NCBI GenBank assembly: GCA_963070105.1
Contig: OY718806.1
Location: forward strand, 2,762,865-2,826,864
DNA: 64,000 bases
Direction: 5' to 3'
Source of the DNA: Litomosoides sigmodontis
Taxonomy: Eukaryota > Nematoda > Chromadorea > Rhabditida > Onchocercidae
In this document: positions 1-20,592 of the stretch, in pieces
How the letters are laid out: each line of letters opens with the position of its first letter
How positions within the stretch are numbered: position 1 is the first letter of the stretch
The notes under the pieces: generated by a model
Told to the model about the DNA's origin: nothing
Seen by the model: only the letters and a program-made list of their open reading frames with translations
The model's database searches: none
Made by a program: the position numbers and the translations under genes

Positions 1-175
1 TGTATACTGAAATCTTCGTAACTTCAAACAGTGATGCTTACTAAATCTTGAAAAATGAAAAATTGCTAGAATCTCCATCAAGAAGTTGTTACATTGTTTC
101 ATAAATGTTGTTCGTCTATGTTCATATCTCATCCTATGCTTTCCTGAACAAGATGAAGTATTCAAATTAACTTAC

Positions 176-2446
176 GTCGAAAATTTCAAATCCGGCAATA
201 TCTAAAACTCCGATGAAGTAGTCACGTGTGAAACCTTTCTGATCCAGAGTCTTATTACATTTGTCGACAAGCCATTTGAAAACCCTAGCATAGACTCCTT
301 TTGCCATTGCACCAACAGCCCAAGTTACCTGATCCACGTTCTGCCCTTTACTGACCCATTCTGTCCCAACTTTAACACGCGGCTTAGTGAGGGCTTTCAA
401 GAACTCTTCTGTGTCAATTCCATACATCTTGGCTGCTTTTTCGGCTTCATCAGTACCATCTGGTTCTGCTTGCTCCTCACGTGGCCGTTGTTTGAATTTC
501 ATACAACCCATGTGCATGATCGCTGCAACCAGACGGTAGCAATCCATTTTCTCTTCCGGTGAGAAATTGAGGATGTCAAAAGCTTCATCTGTTAACTGGT
601 GCTCTTCTTTGTCATTAACACCATCTATGGTCAATTCAGCTTGTGCGACAAAATAGTATGCTTTAAGCGGCTGATCGAGCTGGAGATCTTTCTTGAGCGT
701 TGGATTGAAATCGGAAAAGACCTGGTAGAAAATATGATAGCACCGTTCTCCAGGAGCCTGACGAATCACACGAGATTTTTCAAGTAAATCTGAAACGATT
801 ATAAGAGGTTGTTGTTTTTGTTTGAGTAAGTAAATTGAGGATTTGAAGTACTGGTTATGCACTCAAAAGATTATCACGAAACCTTCTAAATGTAAGTTAA
901 CGAACTTACAATGTTCAATGTCACAAGAAGCAACTTTTCCTTGTCTCGAAAAATGAATACGAATGAATTTTCCGAATCTCGATGAATTGTTGTTGCGCAC
1001 AGTCTTCGCATTACCAAATGCTTCTAAAACTGGATTTGTCTGCACGATCTGATCTTCTAGAGTGACTTTTTTCTCCCCTTGACTTTTATTTTGCGACGCA
1101 CCAACCACTGCGAAATATGCAATAACCTAAAGATGATCATATGAAGTAAATTCTGCATCTGTTCTGAATGTTTGAAACTCAAAATTACTTTAAATCTTAA
1201 TCATCAGAAAATCGACGTTTTTTCACCTAGTATTGTTCAGTAGAAGTAGACAACAACAAGTAAATTTTTTAAAAATTATTCAACGAAGAAGTGCTTTTTC
1301 AAATCTATTCTTTCAGCATCAATTTTAAAAACCAAATGGATAGCACGTGATATTATTCAATATGTAAAAAACCGTTTTTTTTTCTAGTTTAATAAAGATT
1401 ATAGCTTATTACTTTTTTCGTATTTTCTGTTTTACCAGCACCAGATTCGCCAGTAATTAGCATTGACTGATTCTCGTGATCTACAAGCATGTTTCGGTAT
1501 GCTTCGTCTGATACAGCAAACAAATGTGGTGGCATTTCCGATCGCCTTTTTCCCATGTACATTGTTGCAACGGAATTAGTATAAATTGGAAGGCGCTTGT
1601 AAGGATTGATCACCACGCAAAACAAACCGGAATAAGTCTGAAATTTTAATTTGTTAAACAATTCGCCATCCCAGTTAGTATTTCAATGCAAGACAATTGC
1701 GAGAAGCTCCCAAGGCTTCATCATGCGATAAATAAGCAGAAATAAGCGTAATGCTTACATAAATAAGCATTGAGGAATAACGTGCTCGAAGGTTGTACAA
1801 TACAGATGCGTCATTCAGAAATGTCAAGTTTGACATGTCCTCCGTTTTTTCGAACTTTGGCGGATTCATTTCTTGTAGCATATCCTTCTTCAATGTTACC
1901 TGAAAAAATTTCACAGATCATTTAGTGATGCTTGCTGTTTAACTAAGTACTATCTCAAGACAAAAGCACTGCACCAAGACAGAAGCAATCTTACTCGTCC
2001 ACGTGTTTTATTTATTGTGCAAACAGACCTCATTACCACGAGCAGACACCACAGTAACATTGTCTCCCTTTGTACTTGTTATTTCGGCAGCAATGTATCC
2101 TTCTTCAGCATCCGGAATCCAACAATTTTTTTTCGAATCAAATGGTTTTGACTGATCCTGAAAACAAAGATCATTTACACTTAAAAATTAAGACGAAAGA
2201 TTTCACAATATATCTTCTAATCTGCTGATTTTTTATTTTTCTAATGTTACAGAGGTGTGAAGTGTTTCGCATTATAGCAATAATTAAATGAATAATTCAC
2301 TTTATAAAATGTGTTTGAGCCCTAAATAAATTTTCTCGTGAAAAAAATTCCTAGTTGGATTACGCAAGAAATTCAGTACTTACAGCAGCAATCTGCTCAC
2401 GAGTCTGTCGCAAGTATTTCCAGCCTGGATCATTCTCGTGTTCCAT
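176..2446 (-). CDS. unc-54: Muscle myosin heavy chain, N-terminal motor exons (partial)
   Basis: ATP-driven actin motor of thick filaments; only the first part of the head is in the window. Exons read on the minus strand: 2446-2384, 2157-2029, 1899-1759, 1637-1413, 1126-910, 789-176; all GT-AG and phase-consistent, 463 codons. The protein starts [14 protein letters not shown]. The P-loop GESGAGKT lies at about residues 174-181, switch [10 protein letters not shown] at about 231-239, and the switch II region DIAGFE at the last codons. The donor at 175 (gtaagt) shows the gene continues off the left edge; 1-175 is intron. The start and the segment around [16 protein letters not shown] resemble C. 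elegans UNC-54 (MHC B) more than MYO-1 or MYO-3 as I remember them, but the family is very conserved and this could be a paralogue. Loop 1 after the P-loop is short and Lys-rich. Confidence 0.9.
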
Positions 2447-3311
2447 ATCGAAAGAATGCCGTATGCTTCAAATACATGCTCAGCTTTTAATAAATTTAAG
2501 CTTCCTTTTACTTTCGTTTTTTTTTGTGCAACGAAATGAATGAAACATGGCATCAAAAATGATAAGGAGGACCAGCATATACTGATTGATTGGGAACCCA
2601 CAGAAATATTCAGGAATGGTTTTCTGATGTAACTTGGAAAAGCCAGGATAAGCATTTTAAGTTCAATTGTGAGATATGGAGTAAATACGAAGTGATTGCA
2701 TGAGGAAAACAATTAGGTGAGCACTTCCCATAGATATCCAGCATATACTGATATTTTACATGGAAAATTAGTCAACAACTAGACTTCTCAAAGCAGCTTT
2801 ACTAGATGCTAATCCGCCATAAATATTTTGTTTCATAGAGCACTGAACCAGTTTTGAAAATTATCGCCTTCTAAAACACTGCACGATTAAATGCGTGAGC
2901 GATGAGGATTCTTTTTTGAAGAGAAATCGCGGCTTAAATTAAGAGCAATCAATGCATGAAAAAAGATTTAACTTGTTATAACGTTGAATAGAAATTAAAA
3001 ATATAGCGACGATGTGGATAAAAAGCAATAATAAGGGAACATTCCATCTTCCTGAACCAAGCGCTTGAGAATGACTACAATTCTAGGAAACGATGATGAA
3101 TTTTTGAAGGGTTGCAATAAAGCAAAGCATGAAGAAGGGAGGGGGGAGGAGTGTTAGTTTTACAGGACTGCCTTAGTCTTAGCTGCACGAAGCTCGAGAT
3201 GTATGCCTCAGGGTGAAGAAATCTTAAAATAGCTGGCTGAAAAGCTCGAGAAAGAGAGTTGCAATCCAATCTTTCTGTATTCTCTTGACGTCAACAGTTT
3301 CCGACAGCAGT

Positions 3312-3360
3312 AATGCAACAGCAACATCAACATCAGCAGCAGCAACAGCAGCAGCAGCTA
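3312..3360 (+). repeat. CAG/CAA-rich trinucleotide repeat
   Basis: An imperfect run of CAA, CAG and CAT triplets with a pure CAGCAGCAGCAG core. It lies outside any supported coding exon, so it is probably a noncoding microsatellite and not a polyglutamine tract. Confidence 0.7.
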
Positions 3361-6300
3361 TAGGAGGAGCAGGAACAACTGAGTAAGTATCGCTTTAAAA
3401 ATTCTTTACAACGTGTCCATCTAAACCACTCTGACTTGTTAGTCAAGACTTTTAAGCGAGAGAGACTGCAGAGCAAACTGAAAGTGAGGAAGAGGAAAAA
3501 GTTGAAATATGCTATGCTAAGAGTGTGATTGGGAGGAAGAGAGGAATAAAAGTTCTCGATATGTTGACATGAACAACTGCCACAACACAAACATTCCGCC
3601 ACAGCTTTAGGTTCTTCAATTCAAACACTGATCGAGTTTTTACCAGCACATCCTCCAGAAACACGCACCACTGAGGGCTCTAACAACGATTCATTGCGAA
3701 ATGAAATTCCACATTCAACTTGTATAAACAATGTTAAAAAAAATTAGTACATTTTGTGCATTTAGAAACAAAATTCAGCTGCTACTTCTTTTCTCGTATA
3801 TTTCTAAACGGTACTTCGCGATTCATAAATGTTGCAAATAATAGTACCCATTTGCCATCACTTATTTTAGTGGGAGAATTTCCTCCTCCCCCACTCCTTT
3901 ACCGGCACATTCAGAAAGCAACCCGAAACAATTAACGAATCAAAACGATCATCTGTTCATGTCCATTGATAACTTGATAACTTGATATTGCCTCAACAGA
4001 AATTCGTTGTGCAGAATGACCAGGTAGAATTGTCAACGGCACTGCTGGCATGTGATGTAGTTTTATAATTAAAATTTTTTTCTCAAAATGTGTAAATTAT
4101 GAACATTTGAATTGGCTGAACTAATCCAACATATTTCTTAACATTTTATTTATTGAATAATGAAAAAAAAATATAAAGCACCAGTCGCCATTCACTAAGT
4201 ATTTTATTTGAATCCTAGCGCTTCTCCAATAATCCACTAGTGCAGTTCACAGACGTGACTGTGGAAGGTTCACTTCAACTGAGCAAGTAGTCCAAAACGC
4301 TACTCGTACGCAAAAAACTCATACCAATGTCGTAATATTGAATGCATATTGATACTACCCGCGGTTGACAGTCATTTAGGGAACTCAATCCCCGTCAACC
4401 CGAACATCGCGCATTCCCTGACACTTCAACCCTGTTTTGCGCGTTGTAACAACAGTGTATCATACAGCTCACGGAAGCACCATTTCGCTAACCCCACCTG
4501 TCTGTCACCTCTCAAGGAGACATGCTCCCTTTTATACTTCCCATTTGTTGATGTGGAATGAAAATCCTCTTCTGGTATCTGATGTTAATGAAACGTGCGT
4601 GTGGAGGTTTGCAGGATTATTGTAAGCTGGGGGCAGGAAGTGACTCCAGATCTGATGTACACCACTAGTAAGCAATTTAGCGTAACTTCACAGTTGTTCA
4701 AGCATCATTGTGACTCACTTTTTGATGTCCTCGTTCTTTGACGTAAATGAGCGAAAATTTGACTCCTACTATCTTTTTTTTTTGTTGTTGTGAGTTTGTG
4801 TGGTTGTCATTCGGCATAATATCAGTGGTGTTCTTAATAAACTGTTAGATTAATGCAATAAGATGTTTTGGCCTATTGGTATCTCGGGCCTAAGTAATGT
4901 GTCGGTTTAGAAAATGTATATGTACAGCTTTTCGTGTAATATTATAACTTCCTTAGTTGCAACAGTAACTGTGATACAAATGTTTAAATTTTAGGTATTT
5001 ACACAAGTGGAATTCTTGTCTTATCAGTCTTTATGAATGGTAATGTATTTATTTTATTGACGTGTATAAAAAGCGTTTATGAGATGGTTTGGACGTTGAA
5101 ATCTCTTCAGGGAAATCAATACTGCATATGACATCAACTTATGTTGCCATAAATATGTTCTGTTTTGTTGAATAACTGGAACTAAATTTTTGAGACAAGC
5201 ATATATGTCTTCAAAAAGTGTTGGTTCTAGATTGATAGTTGATTACTGAGCTATAAAAGAAGAAGCATATGAATATGTCGAAATATTTGCAGCATATTCG
5301 TTTGATGGCGCTTTGATTGTCGGATTGCTCATAATTTGTACTTGTTCATATCTGAAAAGAGTACCTCGCATTAATTCGTGGCTTCTTAATGAGAAGAAAG
5401 GATTCCTTGGAATATTTTACAAAGTATGCTTCGTGATTTTACTTCTTATCTTTGAAAATAACATAAAATTTTCGTTTTTATAATCTCGTGTTTTGCTTTC
5501 ATCTAGTCTTCGACTGTGGATTTGAACAGTACATTTATTTGTTTATATTGGTTGCAATGAAACATTACGTTTTGCAGTCGAATTGTAGAGTTCTCTACAA
5601 CTATTTGCATTGGAACTTTGAACGGCGTAGTGCTATTCAATCAGTAAATTACTGTTTAAGCTTGAATTATTGCGGAGTTCTTCTTATTTGAGCAACACTT
5701 GAACTCTTGCAGGCAGCAGTTATCGGAACTCGTTTGCACTTCATAGTTTCGCTTACTTGCTTGTTTTCTGCTGGATATATTTTGTTTGCTAGATAACACT
5801 GACTTCTGGTCCAACAATGCTTCTCGGGATCCTTCAGAAGATTTGTTAGTGAAGTTATTTTAATAAATGTATTAATAGTTTTTTTTTAACAAGAAATGAC
5901 AACATATTGTGGCTGCTTCCTGTTTTTGTCCAAAGAGATACGGATAGAATAAAATATTTATTTCACTTTCCCTGATGATATTATAGATCTTTCATGACAA
6001 AAAAAATGTTTCGAAAGCATATTAATCAATTAAAAGCATTTGGTTACTTTAGTTCTCGAAAAGTCTGTTATAGGTGGTGTTTTATAATCGCATCATTATT
6101 GTCGAAGTTCTTTTTAATGTTTTCTACTGTACCGAAGCAAAATTTTGCAGTGCCATAGAACTACAAGAGATTATGAGGTTTTATGGTATTTATATGAAGC
6201 TTGGTGGTGATCGCTAAATGAGCCAAAAAAGAATTCCACGAATACTGATTCCGGGTCATCGAAGTCTCAAATGCAAAAATGAAAGTAGAGGATGATGCAT

Positions 6301-7601
6301 GAGAGTTGTAAGGTTTTCTAACAAGTTTTCAGGGTGACGGTTACATTATGCAGTAATGTGAGTTTATGTAGTAATGAAAGTAATGCGATAATGTGAGATT
6401 TCCATGTGGCAAACAACAAAGTAATAAGGCGGCAGTTGAAGTTCCAAAGATATATGACACTTATTAATTTTATTCACAGTTCAGTTGGTGTATAAACAAG
6501 CTGATGTTGAACGCATAATACCGTTGTGTATGGTGGTGGTTCTTATTTCCAACCTCTCTTTTAATGCGAAATTTTCAAGGTGTCCTTTTTATAATCTTTT
6601 CAAATATCATTATTTGTAACTGTGTGGCCTTCTGGGTCTTAAAATTGGGTGTACAATTGTATTTTCGGCAACCGTAAAGTTACTAAAAACAAATTGTGAA
6701 TAAAAAGTAACCAAATAAAATGACTAACAAGCAGCTTTTGATTCAATAAGTTACAGACTAATGCATGTGGACTGCTACCTTAATGACAAAATAGAGTATA
6801 GGTGTGGAACTTGTTACTGAAGAGAATTTCAAAAAATTCATATTTCGATAAATAGATGGTTCAGCCAGTAATTTATTCTAACTTATTCATCATAAGCAAT
6901 CGTGTTTGGGGTTCGGTGATTGTTGGAAATCGAATGCAATGAGCTGTTGAAAGACTTCATGCTCTAATTTCATCTTTCGCTTCGAGGTGCTGGCTTTAAT
7001 CAATCCTTAGATTTATGAAATGGATATTTGGATGCTCCAAGAAGTATGCCGAAATTTGTTACTGCATTTGGGCTGGAGATCTTTCCCACTGAATTTGAAA
7101 GTCCAAAGTTCATTTGTTGATCTTGTGTGGAGAAAACTTCCACTTTGATGATCATTTTCTGTTTTTTTTTCACGTATAACTATAATCTTAACTTTGAATT
7201 TTTTCTAATTTCCTTTTTTAAAACTCGATGATGCTATTTTAGACGGTTTGCTTGTTCCAACAATAAAATAATTCTTTAGAAAACGTTGGAACTTTCACGA
7301 CAATCGACTTAGTAAAAATTGATAACTACAGCGCATTGAAAGAAACGAAGAGTGTTTTGTAACACTTTCTCCGTAGCGACAAGTTTCATTGATTAACTAA
7401 TAGGAAATACCCATTTAGAGAATTTAATCAGAAATGAATGCAGCACTGTTGTGAAAAGGTATTGCTCGTCGGTATCCATTGGTGGAATTCAGGGCAATAA
7501 AAGATGCTGTATTGAAGAAGGATCGGGGTCATCCAGTTGTTTTCCAAGACTATCACAACCTATCTTTCAGGGACTCACAATCCATAATGCGTTTTGTTTC
7601 G

Positions 7602-7635
7602 CTCCTCCTCCCCTCCCCCTCCCCCCCCCCCCCCT
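7602..7635 (+). repeat. Pyrimidine/poly-C tract
   Basis: Almost pure C/T with a run of about 16 C residues, about 95 bp upstream of the PAN gene start codon. It may form part of that promoter or be a slippage-prone low-complexity tract. Confidence 0.8.
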
Positions 7636-7709
7636 CGTAATACCCTATTTAAAACCATATCTCTTCTGAGTTTGAGTGTCCATCCACCTAAAACTTTAAC
7701 AATCATCAT

Positions 7710-7716
7710 ACATCAG
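7710..7716 (+). promoter_or_regulatory. Candidate splice-leader acceptor of the PAN gene
   Basis: ACATCAG ends 11 nt before the ATG at 7728 and follows a pyrimidine-containing stretch. Most nematode genes receive a spliced leader at such a site, shortly before the start codon. Position and family knowledge support it; no transcript evidence is available. Confidence 0.35.
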
Positions 7717-7727
7717 CAAATCGTGCC

Positions 7728-10700
7728 ATGCTAGCTATTATTTTTGCATGCTTGCTGCGAGCAGCTAATAGTCAGTATGCAAGCATAACCGAATCTGTCG
7801 ATGTAGCATCAGATGCAAACTACGGGGTCGAATCAAATGATGGATATACAAGGCCAACACTTCCTGTAGCTCCACCACGTATCCTAACAGGAGATGGACT
7901 ATCACTGGGATACCGACCACCGCCACCACCAATAAGACGAGTTGCCAAAAGTTCTGGGAAATGTTCATTCGGTTTGTTTGTTTCAATAAAACCGAAATAA
8001 CAGCCTGCCTATTACTCGCTTTTCAAATATTTTTGTTCACACCAAAAAAATTACATTAAAACTTCTAGGAAAAGAAGCAGTGATTGAACTGTTAAAGCAT
8101 CAACAACAAATATTGCGCTTTTTCCAAGAAAAATCTATGATAAATCCACTTTTCCTTTCTCTTTCTTCTCCTGACTTCTCTTATTTTTGCTCCAGTTGAA
8201 ACTTCGCTTTTATTTATAGCAAATAGCAATCAAGATATTTTTAAAACAATGCGGAACTACCTTGTTTCAGATCATAACTCTTGGCGATTCGAGCCCCAAA
8301 CTGCAGTTGCAAATGCAGTAATGTTTGAGCGAAGAACTGGTTCCACATGCGATGACTGTATTAGAAGATGTCTCTATTTTCAGGTAGAAGTTGGTTAAAC
8401 TATTGAAGTTTAGTAGCTGAAAAGACTATCCGTCACCTTGAGAAGTACAAAAATTCCATTTCTCATCCTTTCATTTCTGTTTCAAAATTAATGAAGAACT
8501 TGATATTTAAATGAAATATTTCACCCTTTCCATCTTCCGCATAATAAATCCCTAGGATTCCGATTCGGAATGGGTGTGTCGTTCGTTAACATTTGATCAT
8601 CACTGGAAAATTTGTGATTTGTTTGCTGTAAATGGCACCAGTCCTCCTCATTTTCTTACTGAATATTTGGACAGAGATTATCTCGAGTATGTCAATCTTT
8701 TCTTCACTTTCAAAACCTAAAATAGAGCGATAGCTGAAAAATATTTTAATACGCAAGGAATATTGATCAATCTATGAAAATTACGTAAACTAGCTAGTTC
8801 GCTAATTTTTACGAATTGAAATATAAAGCGACACAGATAACTGGTGATTAATACAGGTATCTGCAAATTAATCCATCTTCTGATGTTCATTCAAGTCAGT
8901 ACTTAGCTATTCCGGATAGAGAAAATAAAAGTTCAAGTTATCTGACAGTTCAACGAGGCACGAGGATAGCTGAAACAAAAACAAAGTATCGATCAGATTC
9001 GTCTTCGGGATATCAAGCATCAGTTAGACATTTTGTTCATAGTTACCATAATTTAAAAGTGGAAAATATGAAAGAGCCTGAATAATTCTTGTAGAAAGAC
9101 TACAATTACAGAAGAATAAAGAAATCGAAATTCAAAGCAGACCTATGATATAGTTTTGTCATGAAAAATTCACTTTTTTTGCAGCCTATACACCGAAAAT
9201 GGGATAACAGAAGTAGCGAAAAGCTCTGCGGAGATAATGATGTGACACGATACGTAATGATATCAAACTACGAACAGTTAAAGTCGGCTACTGATACGAA
9301 ACCTGTTAAGGGAGAAAGTTTGAAGGGATGCGTGAGAGCATGTGATGAAGATGAGACTTTTACTTGGTACTTCAGAATCGTCAATTTTTCAGTTAAAGAA
9401 TTGAAATCATGCCTACTAAGAAACTTCCACAGTTTTTAAGAATAAAAATGTCAAGATCTTAATCCAATTCAGAGATTTCCAAATCAAAAACAGATATATG
9501 CAGGATATTTAAGTTATTTTCCATCCAAAGTTGCAGTAGCCGCCATGATAAGTTTGGTTTTATGAATTTCGCTTTACCTATTTCAATCAACCTCTATTGT
9601 ATGTTCCAGCTCATCTGTGATCCACAGAGGTGAAGAATGTGAGTTATCAGTTTCAAAGGCAGTCCATAAAAGCAGTGACGATTTTGTTTACAAGGAAAAT
9701 AGTACGTATCTAGAAAAGGTATGTACAGCACTCACTACTTTCACCATCTCACTATACAGTATTATTATAATTCAATCCGATTTAAATATGTAGTTAATCT
9801 GATTTTATGATCTGTAAAATTTGCATCAAGACAAATGATGTTCAATTCATAATGGTTTGAGAAAGAAATTCCGTTTTCGTAATCAATTTTAGTTCTGTTT
9901 GCCAGCGAATTCAGCACACGTGACAGGAAAGTTGTGGCCAACAGTCCTAGATCATATCCTTGTTGGCCATGTTATGGAAGTAACCAATGCATCTTCACTC
10001 TCGGAATGTATGACATTTTGTTTGCAAGCTGAACAAGATTTCTCATTCGTGTGTCGTTCAGCAATGTGGTACCCAAATGATGAAGATCAGGTATGTTGTC
10101 CTTCTTCATCGTGCATACTCTCACTTGTAGTTTATTTAATATGGACATCACCAGAGATTAAAGATCGCGGAATAAGAATTACTCTACATGAGTGTATCGC
10201 TTTCAGAACTGTTTGTTAAACACGGGAAGTCGTGAAACACAGCCAAACGTATTTGTTGCTGAAGATCAGGGAGTTCGAATGTTTTATTTTGAAGTTCCAC
10301 GAATTCATAATAAGAAAGCGGCATTCGACGTTTTCCGGGTTTGCTTCCAATTATCATCATCGTATACGCCGCAAAAATGGAGACATTTCTCGAAAATCGA
10401 TGGACTTATAACTTTCTTCAGGACGATCCAGTTGAAGATGATTATACACGATGGTCATCATGCGACAGTTCCAATCTACAACATCGTTACTTGAAATGCA
10501 AAGAGCAAACAGACGTACGCAAATGTCCACAACAAACAAAATTCTGCAAACAAGGTGAGGGTTCCTTTCAATTATAATAGGTTTCTAATCCAGACTCTGC
10601 ATAGCTCCCTCTTATTTGGGCAAATTAATCGGACATCAAGTACGGTCGGACTACCACATTCGGCAAAGAATTAACAGTGCCAATAACTCGGGCAGCTTTA

Positions 10701-10949
10701 ACTTATCTGCCCTTATTTGGTTAGATTAGGCGCAGGCCCCACACCTATACTCTGCTCTCAAAAAATTCCCAACCAGTACTAACAGTAACCATAAACTCCC
10801 GACTAAATTTAGATCCAGACACGTCATCTAAAACAAAATGTCTAGCAGTACGAGACTCGAGCGGACGCAAAAAATGCCCACATGGAATTCGAAGAGGATC
10901 TGGTGGGCACATTGTGCATTGCAAGAATCCTATCGATTGTGACTTATGA
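7728..10949 (+). CDS. Secreted PAN/apple-domain protein, Cys-rich C-terminus
   Basis: Ten exons joined by GT-AG sites and phase: 7728-7971, 8196-8383, 8556-8686, 8857-9058, 9185-9366, 9610-9718, 9893-10090, 10207-10338, 10383-10554, 10786-10949 (1,722 nt, 573 residues). The protein begins with a signal peptide (MLAIIFACLLRAANS) and a Pro-rich linker. Three segments then have the Cys spacing of PAN modules, at about residues 80-190, 255-350 and 353-460, e.g. CDDCIRRC, CVRACDEDETFTC and SLSECMTFCLQ. The tail, about residues 463-573, has a WSSC stretch resembling a degenerate thrombospondin-type repeat and ends KNPIDCDL. PAN modules bind proteins or carbohydrates outside the cell; nematode relatives act in apical matrix or neuronal contacts. 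The end of exon 4 is the least certain boundary (alternative donor at 9022). I do not recognise a named orthologue. Confidence 0.8.
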
Positions 10950-11736
10950 ACTGCGCCATAGAATTCAGCATTGAAGATGTATATAATTAAATTAATGTTA
11001 AACGTGTCCATTTGAGAAATAATGTACAATAACCAAACTACTTGTTTTATATGCGCACACGTCTTTTTTTTGAGTTCACTACAGCGACACCAAACTACAT
11101 GTGTCAAAGAAATTAAGATGTAACAACTCCTTCCTTTACATTCTCCGACATAATTCCGATATGACACATACATTTTAACGCTTTACTCTGATAAAAATGG
11201 AAAGAATTGGGAGAAAATGAATAATATAGTACTTATGTCACATACTGCAGTGGTATAACAGCCTACGATGAAATTTAGTAACATCAGAACGCACCGCAAT
11301 AAAAAGTACTTGGTAAAGAAAGTGATACTGCACTGCAGAATATAAATACTGACTTATCAGTGCATTCTGTTCGCCAACAGTTGAAATGTTACGATGTGGA
11401 AATGCAGCAGCATAACCCAACATACTAATCACTTGTGGAACGAAAAAACGGATAATTGTCAAGGTTACTTGGACAAACCATGCTTAAAATTAAAGTAAGG
11501 GCAGACTAGATAGCAGAGAATCACTTCTGTTTTGCATACCTTAAAAGCGAAAATTAAAGAAACTATTAATATCTTTCATCATTCAAAGAAATGTAGGTAT
11601 AAAACACGTGCTTTTGTTGCAACAAATTATTGAGAACAGTCTACGTGTCCACTATGTTTTCCATAGTTCTTAAGATAAAATTGAAGTTCTTCGAATAAAA
11701 CGTACAGGGGAAACAAAAAAAATGAATCACCGATGC
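10950..11736. other. Convergent 3' region between PAN gene and lag-1
   Basis: Noncoding stretch of 787 bp between two stop codons that face each other. It should hold both 3' UTRs. I see no clear AATAAA signal on either strand close to the stops, and no supported gene. The 142-codon minus-strand frame at 10745-11173 is antisense to the last PAN exon. Confidence 0.7.
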
Positions 11737-16594
<4,858 letters not shown>

Positions 16595-16595
16595 C

Positions 16596-16612
16596 CTTGA
16601 GAAGTAGTACAA
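16596..16612 (-). promoter_or_regulatory. lag-1: Candidate trans-splice acceptor of short lag-1 mRNA
   Basis: A pyrimidine-rich stretch ending CTTCTCAAG lies one base before the ATG at 16594. Its phase does not fit cis-splicing from the upstream exon ending at 18168, so it is better explained as a spliced-leader acceptor for an mRNA that starts here. Inferred. Confidence 0.4.
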
Positions 16613-18167
16613 GGACGGACAGTCAAAATGTGTGATGGGAATACGGAAGTTTCAAGAATTCTCCCACCACCGGCAGGTAAATGTTATTCCATATCCTTAA
16701 TCATGTTCGCATCCATCCTTATCCCCTGCCATAACTACTTTGTGTTACTGCTTCTTTATCCGATGTTTGGGCCAAGACTCACTCACAAGATGATCCAGAA
16801 CCGCCCTCAACTATTTATTTTACTACTTCACGCATTTCTTATGTGCGAAGGAAAGAGAAGCTATAAGTAAGCACACGAGGGGCGGGCAAGTTACATTACC
16901 ATGAAGGGCTGGGTCGCTTGACGGAAGCTAAGGTCTATTAGCTCAAGTCATCATATATTCAAAGAGCAGCACAGCACATATACGACATATGGGGACAGTT
17001 CTCACGCTTAAGATAACCAATCAACGAGACTAGCTAACCTTCCAGGGCTGTTTGGTGCATACCTTCCGAATACCCTGCATTCAACTCTCCTTTCCTCTTC
17101 TAAAGTTCCGTTTATCTAACACATGCATGCTTTTCAAATCAGATCTGTCATCCCAAATACTCCCTTAGATCATGATATCGTAAAGAAGTGAACTACATCT
17201 GTTTTATTTTCCATTTGTTGATATCTCTGTTCAGCTTGATCAAGAATTCATAACCTTTGATGAAAAAGTAAATTCACTAAACCATGGGAACCGTCACCAC
17301 TCAGGCCAGGAAAACAACCATCTAACCAAGAGCTAAGTTTTAAGTGTTCCTCTTTCAATACAACATAATATGGGTAAGCAGATTATGAAGATATAGGTAA
17401 AATAAGTGATAAATACTGTAAGGACATTAACGTATTCTTATAACAAATAGATGCTGCAGATACATCTTACATCTCTTTCGTCCTAAGGTGTATCGTTTTG
17501 CCCATTATACACATGCCAATGTGTCTTGAAGATGCAATGCGGTAACGATTGCTTAATAGTGTTTGTTTCCAGATGACACTCATTTCATGCCTTAATTGAT
17601 TCTTAAGCACTCCCACTATTCAACCCCATGCTACTGTAATCCAGCTATTCTCACCATCCTTGGGTACTCACAAATCCACTACTCATATTCCGCACTAGCT
17701 GAAAATACACACCAATAAACAGATGGATGGCATACATACGCATATTTATATGCATATGTACATATTTCTAGGATGCTAGCAATCAATTTCTGTTTGCGTA
17801 CTTTTCATTTCGTAATACTCACTGATACAATCATGAAAAAAGATGAAAGGAATTAGACAGGGATTGTAGTGTAATCAGAATTAGTCACGATTAAGCCTCT
17901 GGAAAAATATTTTCAAAATAAAAGACTGATTTTTCGTGTATCATAAATTAGATATCTAAAAACTTTGCCAAAACAAATTTATGAAGGCTTGGACAGTACA
18001 AAAATACAAAAATCTATGATAAATCTAAAGTCTAATTTTATTTGGCATAATGCATAAATAAACTTGGCTACAAAACCAGTTTTCATATGTTGAAATTGTG
18101 GCTCCTCAATTTTTCAAATTTCGCAAAGTAATATTATTTTATTGGTGTATAGGAAACTTTGATTTAC
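16613..18167 (-). other. Long lag-1 intron and probable internal promoter
   Basis: Noncoding on the minus strand between the exon ending at 18168 and the short-form first exon. If both lag-1 forms are real, it is intron for the long form and promoter for the short one. The plus-strand frame of 80 codons at 16628 has no supporting features. Confidence 0.45.

Positions 18168-20592
<2,425 letters not shown>

Larger units (their letters stand above)
2447..7727. other. Divergent intergenic region, myosin to PAN-domain gene
   Basis: About 5.3 kb between the myosin start (minus) and the PAN gene start (plus). Open frames here are short (up to about 110 codons), have no recognisable domain and are not flanked by matching splice sites, so I call none. 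It should hold the myosin promoter near 2447-3300 and the PAN gene promoter near 7400-7700, but I can point to no specific element. A CAG/CAA-rich stretch and a pyrimidine tract are listed separately. Confidence 0.7.

Noticed and set aside
10745..11173. Minus-strand frame of 142 codons
   Set aside because: It is antisense to the last PAN exon (10786-10949), which joins in phase and supplies the Cys-rich C-terminus.
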